DNA from: JAWKHR01 sp041394725
Lineage (GTDB): Bacteria; Acidobacteriota; Vicinamibacteria; Vicinamibacterales; SCN-69-37
Length of the DNA stretch: 64,000 nucleotides
Assembly (NCBI GenBank): GCA_041394725.1
Contig: JAWKHR010000035.1
Coordinates: forward strand, 4,460 to 68,459
Reading direction: 5' to 3'
In this document: positions 1 through 8,477 of the stretch, one piece after another
Numbering within the stretch: the stretch's first letter is position 1
Layout of the letters: every line of letters starts with the position of its first letter
The notes under the pieces: model-generated
Database searches by the model: none
What the model was told of the DNA's origin: nothing
Seen by the model: the letters and a program-made list of their open reading frames with translations, nothing else
Translations under genes and position numbers: made by a program

Positions 1-1
1 C

Positions 2-766
2 GCCACGGCCGTCCACGCCGCCCTCGCCGCCGGCGCCATCCATCGCCGCTACTTCCGCCAGGCTCCCGACGTCTTCAAGAAGGGCCCGATCGACCTCGTC
101 ACCGTGGCCGATCTCGAGGTCGAGGCCGCGTTCCGGTCGCTCATCGCCGGGCGGTTTCCGGATCACGCCGTCCTTGGCGAGGAGGGCGCCGGGCCGGCGG
201 GCGCCGGGCCGGACGCGCGGCACCGGTGGATCGTGGATCCGGTGGACGGCACCACGAACTTCGCGCACGGCCTGGCGTTCTTCTGCATTTCGATCGCGCT
301 CGAGATCGACGGGCGGCTCGAGGTGGGCGTGGTCTACGACCCGATCGCCGAGGAACTGTTCACCGCCGAACGCGGGCAGGGCGCCCGGCTGAACGGCGTG
401 CCGCTCGGGACGTCGGCCTGCGACACGTTGGGCGATGCGCTGCTCTGCACGGGATTTCCCTACACGATCCACGAGCGGCGGGGCCGGCAGATCGAGGTGT
501 TCGCGGCGTTCCTGGAGCAGTCCCGCGCGGTGCGGCGCCTCGGGTCGGCGGCGCTCGATCTCTGCTACGTCGCCGCCGGGCGCCTCGAGGGCTTCTGGGA
601 AGAGCAGCTGCGGCCGTGGGACATCGCCGCGGGGGTGCTGATCGTCGAGGAAGCCGGCGGCCGCGTGAGCCGCTTCGACGGCGGCACGCACGACCTGGCG
701 GGCGGCGAGATCGTTGCGTCCAACGGTCCCGTGCACGAGGCCATGCTCGCGGTGATCACCGCCTGA
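2..766 (+). CDS. suhB: Inositol monophosphatase family protein, 5' partial
   Basis: A phosphatase of the inositol-monophosphatase (SuhB/IMPase) family that hydrolyses inositol-1-phosphate or related sugar phosphates with Mg2+. The reading frame is open from the first bases, so the true start lies upstream; the visible part begins ATAVHAALAAGAIHR. The N-terminal DLVTVADLEVE stretch matches the family's DLVTEAD region. VLGEEG and the metal-binding DPVDGTTNFAHG motif follow, and the second motif WDIAAGVLIVEEAGG lies near the C-terminus. All metal ligands seem intact. Substrate cannot be told from sequence. The next gene starts 171 bases downstream and appears to have its own promoter. Confidence 0.93.
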   Translation, partial: ATAVHAALAAGAIHRRYFRQAPDVFKKGPIDLVTVADLEVEAAFRSLIAGRFPDHAVLGEEGAGPAGAGPDARHRWIVDPVDGTTNFAHGLAFFCISIALEIDGRLEVGVVYDPIAEELFTAERGQGARLNGVPLGTSACDTLGDALLCTGFPYTIHERRGRQIEVFAAFLEQSRAVRRLGSAALDLCYVAAGRLEGFWEEQLRPWDIAAGVLIVEEAGGRVSRFDGGTHDLAGGEIVASNGPVHEAMLAVITA

Positions 767-875
767 AGCCCGATTCCCGGACGCTTCTGCCCGCGCGGCA
801 GGGCGAATGAACTCCAGAGGGGACACCCGTCCAGGCCTCCGGCATCCCATGACGGTGTTCCGGGCGCCGGTGCCT

Positions 876-891
876 TGGCATCATTCGTGCT
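876..891 (+). promoter_or_regulatory. Candidate sigma-54 promoter upstream of the barrel gene
   Basis: TGGCATCATTCGTGCT has GG and GC separated by exactly 10 bases and matches 9 of 12 defined positions of the TGGCACG-N4-TTGCW consensus. Transcription would begin near 902, leaving a leader of about 36 bases before the ATG at 938. Two NtrC-type regulators elsewhere in the window make sigma-54 use plausible. GG-N10-GC is common by chance in GC-rich DNA. Confidence 0.4.
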
Positions 892-937
892 CATTTCACA
901 GGCGAAACGGTCATTTCTTCGACGCGAGGAGAGGCGT

Positions 938-1657
938 ATGTTCAGGATCGCAGCAAGAGGGATCGGCGCGCTGGCGCTGGCCCTGATCGTCGCGGCGCCG
1001 GCATCGGCGCAGATCGTCCAGTCCGTGCAGTTCGGGGTGGGCGTCTTCAGTCCCCGCGGGTTCGACAGCCGCGCGGCCGGCGACGTGCTCGTCGAGAACC
1101 TCATCACGACCGATCCGCTGCTGTACGAGATCAAGGACTTCCGCGGGCCGACGGCGTTCGGCGAGTGGATCGTCGGCTTCGGCGATCACGTCGAGGTCGC
1201 GGGCGGGGTGGGCTTCTACAGCCGCACGACGCCCAGCGTCTATCGTGATCTGGTCAACGTGGACGGGCGCGAGATCGAGCAGCGGCTCAAGCTGCGCATC
1301 GTACCCGTGACGGGGCTCGTCCGGTTCCTGCCGTTCGGGCGCATGGGCGACGTGCAGCCGTACGTGGGCGCGGGGGTCTCCGCGCTCAACTGGCGCTACA
1401 TCGAGGCCGGCGAATTCGTGGATGCGGACTACAACATCTTCCAGGCCCTGCCGCCGTACACGGCCAGTGGCACCACGGTGGCCCCGGTGTGGCTCGTGGG
1501 CGTGCGCGTGCCGATTCGCGGCGACATCTACGCGCTGGGCCTGGAATACCGGCACCAGTCGGGCGAGGGCGACCTCGGGTTCGACAGCGGGTTCCTCTCG
1601 GACAAGATCGATCTGGGCGGCGGGAACTTCAACTTCAGCTTCCTGATCCGCTTCTAG
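938..1657 (+). CDS. Predicted outer-membrane beta-barrel protein
   Basis: A secreted protein of 239 residues, likely an eight-stranded-type barrel. The ATG at 938 is chosen because GAGGAGAGG lies just upstream and it gives a standard signal peptide: basic start, hydrophobic Ala/Leu core, then cleavage after ASA-Q. The mature part has alternating hydrophobic/aromatic strands typical of OmpA/OmpW-like barrels and ends in an aromatic-basic strand (FSFLIRF), the usual C-terminal signal for outer-membrane insertion. An in-frame ATG at 875 would bury the signal peptide and is less likely. Its last 23 bases overlap the convergent glycosyltransferase gene. Function unknown. Confidence 0.75.
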   Translation: MFRIAARGIGALALALIVAAPASAQIVQSVQFGVGVFSPRGFDSRAAGDVLVENLITTDPLLYEIKDFRGPTAFGEWIVGFGDHVEVAGGVGFYSRTTPSVYRDLVNVDGREIEQRLKLRIVPVTGLVRFLPFGRMGDVQPYVGAGVSALNWRYIEAGEFVDADYNIFQALPPYTASGTTVAPVWLVGVRVPIRGDIYALGLEYRHQSGEGDLGFDSGFLSDKIDLGGGNFNFSFLIRF

Positions 1658-3188
1658 CGTCCCCCCGGACCGGCGCCGGGGGCCCCCGGCGCCGGTAGAG
1701 CACGACGCCGCCGCCTTCCGCGACGCGATCGAATCCGTCGAGGAAGGTGGCGTCGTCGCGCTGGCGCGCCGCCAGCACGTCCCCGCCCTCGGCGCGCTCC
1801 TCGATCAGCACCCAGCGCACGTGTCGCCGCGGCGCGAGGACGGCCGCGTCCCACAGGTCGGCGTTGCCCTCGTGGACGAAGTCCCGGATGTCGAGGCCGA
1901 TGGCCGAGGCGTCCTGCATGTAGTGTGCGAGCGAGCCCATGCTCGCCAGGATCGGCGTGCCATCCCATTGGGCCGCGAGCGCGGCGCTGACGGCTTCGCG
2001 CCCGTGGCGGTATGGCGCTTCCCACTGGGCCTCCCGCAGCATCGGCGCCTCGGACGAGAGCGGCGGCCGCTGCCACGCGACGAGCGCGACCAGCACCGCG
2101 GCCGCGGCAGCGGCCGCTCGACGCGGCAGCACGCTCAGCGCGTGCGCGGCGAGCACGGCGGCCCCCACCACGAGCGGCACCATGTAGCGGACGCGCAAGG
2201 GGTGCCCCTCGTAGAAGGCCAGGAAGGGGAGGAGCCCGGCCGCGAGCAGGGCGACCGGCAGGATCGCCGCCGGCCCGCGGCCGCGCGTCCGCCAGAGGCA
2301 GGCGGCCACGCCGGCCACACCGGCCCAGAGGATGGCCGGGCCGCCGAGCGCGGTCGTGGTCGTGATCATCTGGTCGAGCACGGCCAGCGGGCGCCCCTTG
2401 ACCGGGTTGTCGGCGACGAAGAACCCCGAACTCACGAACCAGGCGCCGACGGTGGCCTTGCTCAGGATCAGGAACCCGATGACGGCCCCGGCGGCCCAGG
2501 GCACGAGCGCCAGTGCGCGGCGCGCGCCGTACCGCCGGGCGGCCAGCGCGCCGAGCGCGACCAGGCTGCCGCCGATGAACCAGCCCTCGTAGCGCGTCAG
2601 CATCAGCAGCACGATCCAGGTGCCGGCGCGGCGGGCGCGGCGGGGCGACGGATCAGTGGTCCACGCGTCCACCGTGTCGAGGGCGATGAGCGAGAGGCCG
2701 AACAGCAGCGCCTCGGTCATCGGCGTGCTCTGCAGGTAGAGCACGTTCGGGTTGGCGAGGACCAGCAGGGGCGCGGCGAGTGCCGCCGGCAGCGACCCCG
2801 TGCGGCGGACGATCAGGCGGCCGCAGGCGGCCAGTCCCCACGCGAGCGCCACGACCGAGACCGCGGTCGCGCTGGCGCCCGTCCGATAGCACCAGTCGAT
2901 CTGCACCGGAATCGCCTGGATCAGGTGCGGCAGCGGCAGCCACACCGCGCCGATCTGCCGCCAGCCGGGCGTGAGGCTGTCGAGGATGCGCCGCGCCACG
3001 ACCAGGTGCGCCCGGGCGTCGTAGTGGCTGAGCGTGAGGCCCAGCCAGGCATAGTGGAGGGCGCCCAGCAGGCCCAGTCCGCCCGCCACGGCCAGCGTCA
3101 GCCCGAAAGCGCGACGCGCGGCCGCCGGTTCGGCCTCGGCTATAATCGGCGGTCGGTCAAGCATGGAGGCGCGCGGCGTGCGCCTCAT
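1635..3188 (-). CDS. Multi-pass membrane GT-C-like glycosyltransferase
   Basis: A polytopic inner-membrane protein of 517 residues resembling GT39/ArnT-type enzymes, which move a sugar from a polyprenyl-phosphate donor on the periplasmic side. An acidic motif (HYDARAH) follows the first membrane segment, where GT-C enzymes hold the catalytic Asp. Many Leu/Ala/Val membrane helices follow, then a soluble C-terminal part. The start at 3188 is the longest; an ATG at 3164 is equally credible and neither has a clear Shine-Dalgarno. The 3' end overlaps the barrel gene by 23 bases on the opposite strand. Donor and acceptor unknown. Confidence 0.68.
   Translation of the reverse strand: MRRTPRASMLDRPPIIAEAEPAAARRAFGLTLAVAGGLGLLGALHYAWLGLTLSHYDARAHLVVARRILDSLTPGWRQIGAVWLPLPHLIQAIPVQIDWCYRTGASATAVSVVALAWGLAACGRLIVRRTGSLPAALAAPLLVLANPNVLYLQSTPMTEALLFGLSLIALDTVDAWTTDPSPRRARRAGTWIVLLMLTRYEGWFIGGSLVALGALAARRYGARRALALVPWAAGAVIGFLILSKATVGAWFVSSGFFVADNPVKGRPLAVLDQMITTTTALGGPAILWAGVAGVAACLWRTRGRGPAAILPVALLAAGLLPFLAFYEGHPLRVRYMVPLVVGAAVLAAHALSVLPRRAAAAAAAVLVALVAWQRPPLSSEAPMLREAQWEAPYRHGREAVSAALAAQWDGTPILASMGSLAHYMQDASAIGLDIRDFVHEGNADLWDAAVLAPRRHVRWVLIEERAEGGDVLAARQRDDATFLDGFDRVAEGGGVVLYRRRGPPAPVRGDARSGSGS
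3141..3146 (+). promoter_or_regulatory. Perfect -10 hexamer TATAAT before the DedA gene
   Basis: TATAAT reading toward the DedA/VTT gene (ATG 3194), inside the first codons of the divergent minus-strand gene. No good -35 hexamer is visible 16-18 bases upstream, so this rests on the -10 alone. Expected start near 3153 and a leader of about 40 bases. Confidence 0.3.
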
Positions 3189-3193
3189 TCTAG

Positions 3194-3796
3194 ATGCACG
3201 ATTTCCTCCAGGGAATAGTCAACGTCATCCAGCCCTTCGCGGAACGGCTCGGTGGACCGGGACTCGCGCTCATCGCGTTTCTCGACTCGTCCTTCCTGTC
3301 GCTGCCCGAGGTCGCGGATCTGCTGATCGTCGTGCTGGTGATCCAGCACCCGGCGCGCTGGCTCTATTACGCGACGATGACGACCATCGGATCCGTGGCC
3401 GGGTGCTACATCCTCTACGCGCTGGCCCGGAAGGGCGGCGAGGAGCTGATTCGGAAACGCTTCCACGCGGCCCGGGTGGATCGCGCGCTCGGCATCTTCC
3501 GGCGCTACGGCACGCTGGCGATCATCGTCCCGTCGATCCTGCCGCCGCCGACGCCGTTCAAGGTGTTCGTGCTGCTGGCCGGCGTGGCCGACATGCGGCC
3601 GGCGAGGTTCATCACCGCGATGGCCATCGGACGCGGCATCCGGTACGGCGGGGAGGCGCTGCTGGCCTACTACTACGGCGAGGCGGCCTCCGACTTCATC
3701 CGGGAGCACGGGGCCGAAGTCGGGCAATGGCTGGCCGTGGCCATCATCGTCGGCACGGCCGCGTGGTTCCTGTGGCGCCGGCGGGCGACGGCTTAG
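3194..3796 (+). CDS. DedA/YqaA-type VTT-domain membrane protein
   Basis: A 200-residue inner-membrane protein of the VTT (DedA/SNARE-associated) superfamily. An N-terminal amphipathic helix precedes the re-entrant region with FLDSSFLSLPEVADLL, followed by a Gly-rich helix (TIGSVAGCYILYALARKGG). The second re-entrant loop contains PSILPPPTPFK, the family's Pro/Arg-rich signature, and a final membrane helix closes the protein. Some DedA proteins translocate undecaprenyl phosphate or other phospholipids. One base separates its stop from the start of the polyprenyl-phosphate glycosyltransferase gene, so the two are almost certainly co-translated and may act on the same lipid carrier; the lipid role here is inferred. 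Confidence 0.82.
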   Translation: MHDFLQGIVNVIQPFAERLGGPGLALIAFLDSSFLSLPEVADLLIVVLVIQHPARWLYYATMTTIGSVAGCYILYALARKGGEELIRKRFHAARVDRALGIFRRYGTLAIIVPSILPPPTPFKVFVLLAGVADMRPARFITAMAIGRGIRYGGEALLAYYYGEAASDFIREHGAEVGQWLAVAIIVGTAAWFLWRRRATA

Positions 3797-3797
3797 A

Positions 3798-4796
3798 ATG
3801 GGCGCCGAGACCGCCGTGGCTCCCGACCTGTCCGTCGTCATCCCCGTCTACAACGAGGCGCCGAACCTCGAGACCCTCCACGAGGAGTTCACCGCCACGC
3901 TCGAGGCCTGGGGACGCCCGTACGAGCTGATCCTGGTGGATGACGGCAGCCGGGACGAGTCCTTCGAGATCCTGTCGCGCCTGCACGCCCGCGACCCGCG
4001 GGTCCGGGTGATCCGGTTCCGCCGCAACTTCGGGCAGACCGCCGCGTTTGCGGCCGGGTTCGCGGCGGCGCGGGGCCGGCTGATCGCGACGGCGGACGGG
4101 GACCTGCAGAACGACCCCCGGGACCTGCCCTCGATGGTCGCGCGAATCGAGGACGGCGTGGACATCGTGTGCGGCTGGCGGAAGGACCGGAAGGACCCGT
4201 TTCTCAACCGCCGCCTGCCGTCGATCATCGCGAACCGGCTGATCTCGTGGGCGACCGGCGTGCGGCTCAACGACTACGGCTGCTCGCTGAAGGTCTTCCG
4301 TGCGGAGGTCGTCAAGCCGCTGCGGCTCTACGGCGAGATGCACCGCTTCCTGCCGGCGCTCGCCAGCGAGATGGGCGTCACCATCGTCGAGCAGCCGGTC
4401 AACCATCGGCCCCGCACGCGCGGGCGATCGAAGTACGGCATCTCCCGCACCGTCCGCGTCCTGCTCGACCTGCTGACCGTGAAGTTCCTCGTGAGCTACT
4501 CGACGCGGCCGCTGCAGATCTTCGGCCTGCTCGGCCTCATCATGGGTGGCGCCGGCGGCGCCGTGATGCTCTACCTGCTGTGGGTGAAGTACGTGGACGC
4601 GCAGGGGATTGGCGACCGGCCGCTGCTGCTGTTCGGCATCCTGCTGGCGTTCACCGGCGTGCAGCTCGTGACCCTGGGCCTGCTCGGCGAAATGCAGGCC
4701 CGGACGTATCATGAATCGCAGGGCAAGCCGGTCTACGTGATCCGGCAGGTCCTCGACTCGACGGCCGACGAGCCTGACGAGGACGGCGAGCCCTGA
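3798..4796 (+). CDS. GT2 polyprenyl-phosphate glycosyltransferase (DPM1/ArnC-like)
   Basis: A membrane-anchored family 2 glycosyltransferase of 332 residues that should move a sugar from a nucleotide donor to undecaprenyl phosphate on the cytoplasmic face. The GT-A domain shows VVIPVYNE near residues 13-20, DDGS at 48-51, and the catalytic D100-x-D102 with QNDP after it. Two C-terminal membrane helices (about 235-262 and 275-300) are typical of the DPM/GtrB/ArnC branch. It follows the DedA gene by one base. It is the only enzyme in the window that clearly makes a polyprenyl-monophosphate sugar, the donor class used by the surrounding GT-C enzymes. Confidence 0.88.
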   Translation: MGAETAVAPDLSVVIPVYNEAPNLETLHEEFTATLEAWGRPYELILVDDGSRDESFEILSRLHARDPRVRVIRFRRNFGQTAAFAAGFAAARGRLIATADGDLQNDPRDLPSMVARIEDGVDIVCGWRKDRKDPFLNRRLPSIIANRLISWATGVRLNDYGCSLKVFRAEVVKPLRLYGEMHRFLPALASEMGVTIVEQPVNHRPRTRGRSKYGISRTVRVLLDLLTVKFLVSYSTRPLQIFGLLGLIMGGAGGAVMLYLLWVKYVDAQGIGDRPLLLFGILLAFTGVQLVTLGLLGEMQARTYHESQGKPVYVIRQVLDSTADEPDEDGEP

Positions 4797-4821
4797 GGCA
4801 ACCTTCGCATCTCGACACCGA

Positions 4822-4848
4822 ACCCTGATTCCCGACCCTGAACCCTGA
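4822..4848 (+). repeat. Degenerate ACCCTGA heptamer repeat
   Basis: ACCCTGA occurs at 4822-4828, 4835-4841 and 4842-4848, with a six-base variant between the first and second copies. The last copy runs into the ATG of the following lipoprotein gene. A different heptamer repeat lies at 9239-9259. Confidence 0.6.
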
Positions 4849-5735
4849 TGCGCCCGAACCCCTCCCCGGGCTGGCGGTCACGCCTCGCGGCCGCCGTCGT
4901 CGCGACCGGCCTGGCCGCCGCGTGTGCCGGACCGCCCGCCGGCGTGCCGACGCCGACACCGACGCCCAGCCTGCCCACCCCCGCCGCGGCGACGCCGCCC
5001 GTCATCAGGTCGGTGACCACGACCGTCACCCGCGTCGAAGTGGACCAGGACGTCACGGTGACCGCCGTCGTCGAGGACGCCGAGAAGACCACGAGCCAGC
5101 TCACGTTCGAATGGAGCGCGTCGGTCGGGACGATTCAGGGCGCGGGGACGACGGCCACCTGGCGGCTGCCGAAGGGCACGGCGATGACGCCGGCCGACGT
5201 GGTGATCTCGCTCACCGTGGTCGACGGCTACCAGGTCATCGAGAACGGGCAGATCGTCAGCCGTGAGTACCGCGTGTCGGCGGACGCGGCGCCGTTCCGC
5301 GTGCACGACTCGGTGGCCGAGATCTCGAAGATGGTCGTCACGTTCCTCGTGGACTACTTCGGCAACTCGAACGTCTCGCCCGACGACTGCCTCGTGGACT
5401 TCAGCGACAGCTGCTCGGGCAAGGACGCCGAGCTCGACGACATCGTCAGGAACCGGGCCGAGCGCCTGATCTTCTCGGCGGCGGCGACGGTCGAGCGGGT
5501 GACGATCGACTCGCCGACCATGGCCTCGATCGAGGCGCACTGCCGGTGGGAGGACGAGGAGCTCTCGACGGGCCTCAAGGGCGTCGCGGAAGGCGACTGC
5601 GAGCTGACCGCGGTCTACGAGATGCAGCGCTGGTGGCTCTGCACCAGCCGGTTCTTCGCCGACACCGGCCACGGCTCGATGTTCGAGCAATACCGCCGGC
5701 GCTGGGTCGTGCCGGGCCGGCGGGGCGGAGGATAG
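4848..5735 (+). CDS. Lipoprotein with Thr/Pro-rich linker and PKD/Ig-like domain
   Basis: A secreted lipoprotein of 295 residues. A basic N-terminus and hydrophobic stretch end in the lipobox LAAAC, followed by a linker of alternating Thr-Pro and Ala-Pro (about residues 30-50). A beta-rich region follows (IRSVTTTVTRVEVDQDVTVTA, shortened here as an Ig/PKD-like repeat) with FEWSASVGTI, typical of surface Ig-like folds. The C-terminal half is helical with several Cys (SDSC, AHC, GDC, LCT) and matches no family I recognise. The ATG lies in a heptamer repeat without a Shine-Dalgarno. It sits between the GT2 and a GT-C gene on the same strand, suggesting a cell-envelope role. Confidence 0.65.
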   Translation: MRPNPSPGWRSRLAAAVVATGLAAACAGPPAGVPTPTPTPSLPTPAAATPPVIRSVTTTVTRVEVDQDVTVTAVVEDAEKTTSQLTFEWSASVGTIQGAGTTATWRLPKGTAMTPADVVISLTVVDGYQVIENGQIVSREYRVSADAAPFRVHDSVAEISKMVVTFLVDYFGNSNVSPDDCLVDFSDSCSGKDAELDDIVRNRAERLIFSAAATVERVTIDSPTMASIEAHCRWEDEELSTGLKGVAEGDCELTAVYEMQRWWLCTSRFFADTGHGSMFEQYRRRWVVPGRRGGG

Positions 5736-5751
5736 CCGGAGACCGTCCGCG

Positions 5752-7533
5752 ATGCCCGGTCGCACCCTCCCGCGACTCGTGCCGACGGCGCCGCCTCCCG
5801 TGGCGGTCCTGGCCGGCTGCGCGACCGCGGCCACGGTCCTGACCCTGGCCGTGACCCGTGGCCGTGCCGGCCTGGCCCCTGGCGCCATCGTCGGCGCCAC
5901 GCTGGCCTGGGGCGTGCTCGTGGCCGGGGCCGCCTGGCGCCGCATCCGGGCGCTCACCCCGGGGCTGGCGATCGCCGTCTCCCGGCCCCTTGGGCTCGTG
6001 CTGACCGGTGCGGGGCTGGTCTTCGTGACGGGGATCTGGTGGGGCTGGCCGGGCGGGCTCTGGGCCCCGGACGAGCTCGATCCTCAGGCGGTGCTCGATG
6101 GCCTCGCCGCCGGCTTCTCGAACGGCTGGTACGACCTCTACCCGCCGCTCCACTACTACCTGCTCTCGGTCGCCTACGCGCCCGCGGTGGTGGCGCTGCG
6201 CGCGGGATGGCTCGCCGATGGCGATCCCGCGGTGCTCGCCGCGCTGCACCTGCTGGCGCGCGGCCTCACGGTCGCGATGGCGTTGGGCACGCTGGCGGGC
6301 ATCGCCGCGCTGGCGCGCCGCGTGATCGGGGACTCCGGCGGATGGCCCGCCGCGCTGGTCGCGGCGTTCGTGCTGCCGTTCGGGTACTACGCGAAGACCG
6401 CGAACCTCGATGTGCCCTACGTGTTCTGGTTCGTCGTGTCGCTGCTCTGGCTGCGCGAGGCGTTCGAGCACGGCCGCACGCGCGACCTCGTCGGGTTCGG
6501 CGTGACCGCGGCGCTGGCGACGGCGACCAAGGACCAGGCGTACGCGCTGTATCTGATGCCCGCGCTGCTGCTCGCCTGGCGCGGGCGCGAACGCGGCTGG
6601 CCCGCGCGCGGGCTGATCGCGGGAGGCGTGGCGGGCCTGGCCGTGCTGTGCGCGGCTCACAACGTGCTGTTCAACGCGAGCGGCTTCCGGACGCACGTCG
6701 CCGCGATCACGACCGGTGGCAGCGAGACCTACCGGATGGTTTCTTCGGGCCTTGCCGGGCAGGTGCAGCTCCTCGGGCTGACGGCGGGACAGGCCTGGTG
6801 GATGCTGGGCATTCCGGGCAGCGTGGTCCTGGTGCTGGGGGTGCTGGCCATGCGGCGGGGCGCGGGCGTGCCGGTCTGGCTGGTGGCGGCGGCGGTGTCG
6901 TACTACGTGACGTTCCTCGCGGTCGTCGGATACGTCTACGACCGGTTCCTCCTGCCGCTCGTGCCGCTCGTCGCCATCGTCGGTGCCGCGGGGATCCGGC
7001 GGCTCGTCGCCGGCTGGCCGACCCGCCGATCGGGCCGGGCCCTCGCGGCCGTGCTCATCGCGGGGCTGGCGTGGCGGGCGCTGTCGGTGGACGTGCTGCT
7101 GCTGCGGGACGCGCGCTACGCGGCCGAGGCGTGGCTGCGCGAGGCGGCCGGGCCGGGTGACGTCGTCGCGGCGTCCACGCGGCCGGGCTACATGCCGCGA
7201 TTCGCGGGCCTCGACTATCGCGAGATCGCGCCGACCGAGGCGGCCACGCTCGCCCTGGCGCCGGCGTTCATCGTGGTGAACGTCGAGTTCGTCGCGCGGT
7301 TTCCCGGGGACGCGGCGCCGCGCCGCTGGCTGGCGTGGCTCGAGTCCGGCCGCGCGCCGTACGCGGAGGCGTTCCGGTACAAGGCGCCCGCGCGCTGGAC
7401 GGCGCTGGCGTGGTGGCCGGCCTTTGCCGACCGTCGCGAAGATCCGTTCACCAACCTCGACAAGGCGAACCCGGAGATCGTGATCTTCCGGCGCCGCGCG
7501 GACGCGCCGCGTCCCGGCCCGGACCAACCTTAG
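5752..7533 (+). CDS. Multi-pass membrane GT-C/GT39-like glycosyltransferase
   Basis: A 593-residue polytopic membrane protein. After two N-terminal helices it has LWAPDELDPQAVL, placing acidic residues in the first periplasmic loop as in GT39/PMT enzymes, then YDLYPPLHYYLLS, a typical loop of these proteins. About ten further hydrophobic helices follow, then a short periplasmic C-terminal domain (AEAWLREAAGPGDVV) of the kind seen after GT39 cores. Start 5752 lies 16 bases after the lipoprotein stop. Its stop overlaps the SGNH hydrolase gene on the other strand by four bases. Likely adds a sugar to a lipid-linked or protein acceptor; donor unknown. Confidence 0.7.
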   Translation: MPGRTLPRLVPTAPPPVAVLAGCATAATVLTLAVTRGRAGLAPGAIVGATLAWGVLVAGAAWRRIRALTPGLAIAVSRPLGLVLTGAGLVFVTGIWWGWPGGLWAPDELDPQAVLDGLAAGFSNGWYDLYPPLHYYLLSVAYAPAVVALRAGWLADGDPAVLAALHLLARGLTVAMALGTLAGIAALARRVIGDSGGWPAALVAAFVLPFGYYAKTANLDVPYVFWFVVSLLWLREAFEHGRTRDLVGFGVTAALATATKDQAYALYLMPALLLAWRGRERGWPARGLIAGGVAGLAVLCAAHNVLFNASGFRTHVAAITTGGSETYRMVSSGLAGQVQLLGLTAGQAWWMLGIPGSVVLVLGVLAMRRGAGVPVWLVAAAVSYYVTFLAVVGYVYDRFLLPLVPLVAIVGAAGIRRLVAGWPTRRSGRALAAVLIAGLAWRALSVDVLLLRDARYAAEAWLREAAGPGDVVAASTRPGYMPRFAGLDYREIAPTEAATLALAPAFIVVNVEFVARFPGDAAPRRWLAWLESGRAPYAEAFRYKAPARWTALAWWPAFADRREDPFTNLDKANPEIVIFRRRADAPRPGPDQP

Positions 7534-8333
7534 CGGCGGCGCAGCGTGCCGGGCGCCTGCTCGTAGAGCGACCGGAGGGTGTCGAAGTAGATCTCGGCGA
7601 GCCGCTGGTTGCCGGCCTGCGTCAGGTGCAGGCCGTCGGGACCGATCATGTCGAGGGTGATCTGCGGGTAGACGTCGACGGGCACCGCGCCCTTGTCGGC
7701 CGCGAACCGGCGAATCTCGAAGTTGTAGTCCTCGATCTCGTCGCCGAGCTCCAGCCCCTTCGTGCCGTTCGGGTTCTGCGGCGGGAGGGTCGAGAGGAGG
7801 ACGTCGAGGCCACGCGCCTTCGCTTCCTTGACCAGATCCTCGAGCGCGTCGACGACCTGGCCGACCGGCACGCCGGCGATCAGGTCGTTCACGCCGTGCA
7901 TGATGATGATGACCTGCGGCTGCGTCTCCGCGATGAAGTCGCGCAGGTGCGACCCGGCATCGGCCGCACGCTCGCCATCCACGCCGCCGTTGAACACGTC
8001 GATGGTCTGGTCGTAGTAACGCGCGCGGAGCAGTGCCTGCAGCTTGAACGGGTAGGACCGGTCCACACCGGGTCCGGCCAGGGCGAGGACGAACGCATCG
8101 ACGGGCGTGTCCTCGCCGTTCGTCAGGCTGTCGCCGAAGGCGAGGATCCTCGTCTTCGCGAGGACCGGCGCGGGCACGGGTTCGGGTTCCGGGTCGGGCG
8201 TCGGCGCCGGCGGATCCGGGGTGACCGGCGGTGGGGTCGGTGGCGGCGTGGGCGCCGCGGGTGTGCTTCCGCATGCGACGCCCGCGAGGGCGCCCAGCAG
8301 CACGAGAGCCGGGAAGCGGACGGCGCGCATCAC
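7530..8333 (-). CDS. SGNH/GDSL hydrolase lipoprotein
   Basis: A 267-residue exported esterase. The signal sequence ends at a lipobox (LAGVAC), followed by a Pro/Thr-rich spacer of about 30 residues and then the hydrolase domain. All four SGNH blocks are present: FGDSLTNG (nucleophile Ser), FNGGVDGE (Gly), HGVND (Asn), and DGLHLTQAG with the catalytic Asp and His. It belongs to the TAP/arylesterase-like group that often removes acyl groups from lipids or carbohydrates. Being inside a glycan-assembly region, O-deacylation of a surface glycan is a reasonable guess. An acyltransferase gene occurs at 29868. Confidence 0.85.
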   Translation of the reverse strand: MMRAVRFPALVLLGALAGVACGSTPAAPTPPPTPPPVTPDPPAPTPDPEPEPVPAPVLAKTRILAFGDSLTNGEDTPVDAFVLALAGPGVDRSYPFKLQALLRARYYDQTIDVFNGGVDGERAADAGSHLRDFIAETQPQVIIIMHGVNDLIAGVPVGQVVDALEDLVKEAKARGLDVLLSTLPPQNPNGTKGLELGDEIEDYNFEIRRFAADKGAVPVDVYPQITLDMIGPDGLHLTQAGNQRLAEIYFDTLRSLYEQAPGTLRRR

Positions 8334-8454
8334 TCTGTCGGGCCGCGACGCGGGCCGAGCCCCAGCACTCTATCGAACCGCGGGAGCGTCCGGCAACCGT
8401 CCGGCTGGCCGGAGCGGGGCGCCCGAGCGCGGGAGCCCGCGCCGGAAAGCCGGG

Positions 8455-8460
8455 TACAAT
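8455..8460 (+). promoter_or_regulatory. Candidate -10 element TACAAT for the methyltransferase gene
   Basis: TACAAT lies 17 bases before the ATG at 8478. No convincing -35 hexamer is visible. The transcript would start near 8467, giving a very short leader. Confidence 0.3.
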
Positions 8461-8477
8461 GCACCGGCTCATTCCCG

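Noticed and set aside
787..801. Terminator after suhB
   Set aside because: Only a five-bp stem with no T-tract; too weak.
5575..8472. A 965-codon open frame on the minus strand opposite the GT-C and SGNH genes
   Set aside because: Arg/Pro/Gly-rich composition typical of antisense frames in GC-rich DNA; the plus-strand and SGNH genes in the same stretch have clear domains.
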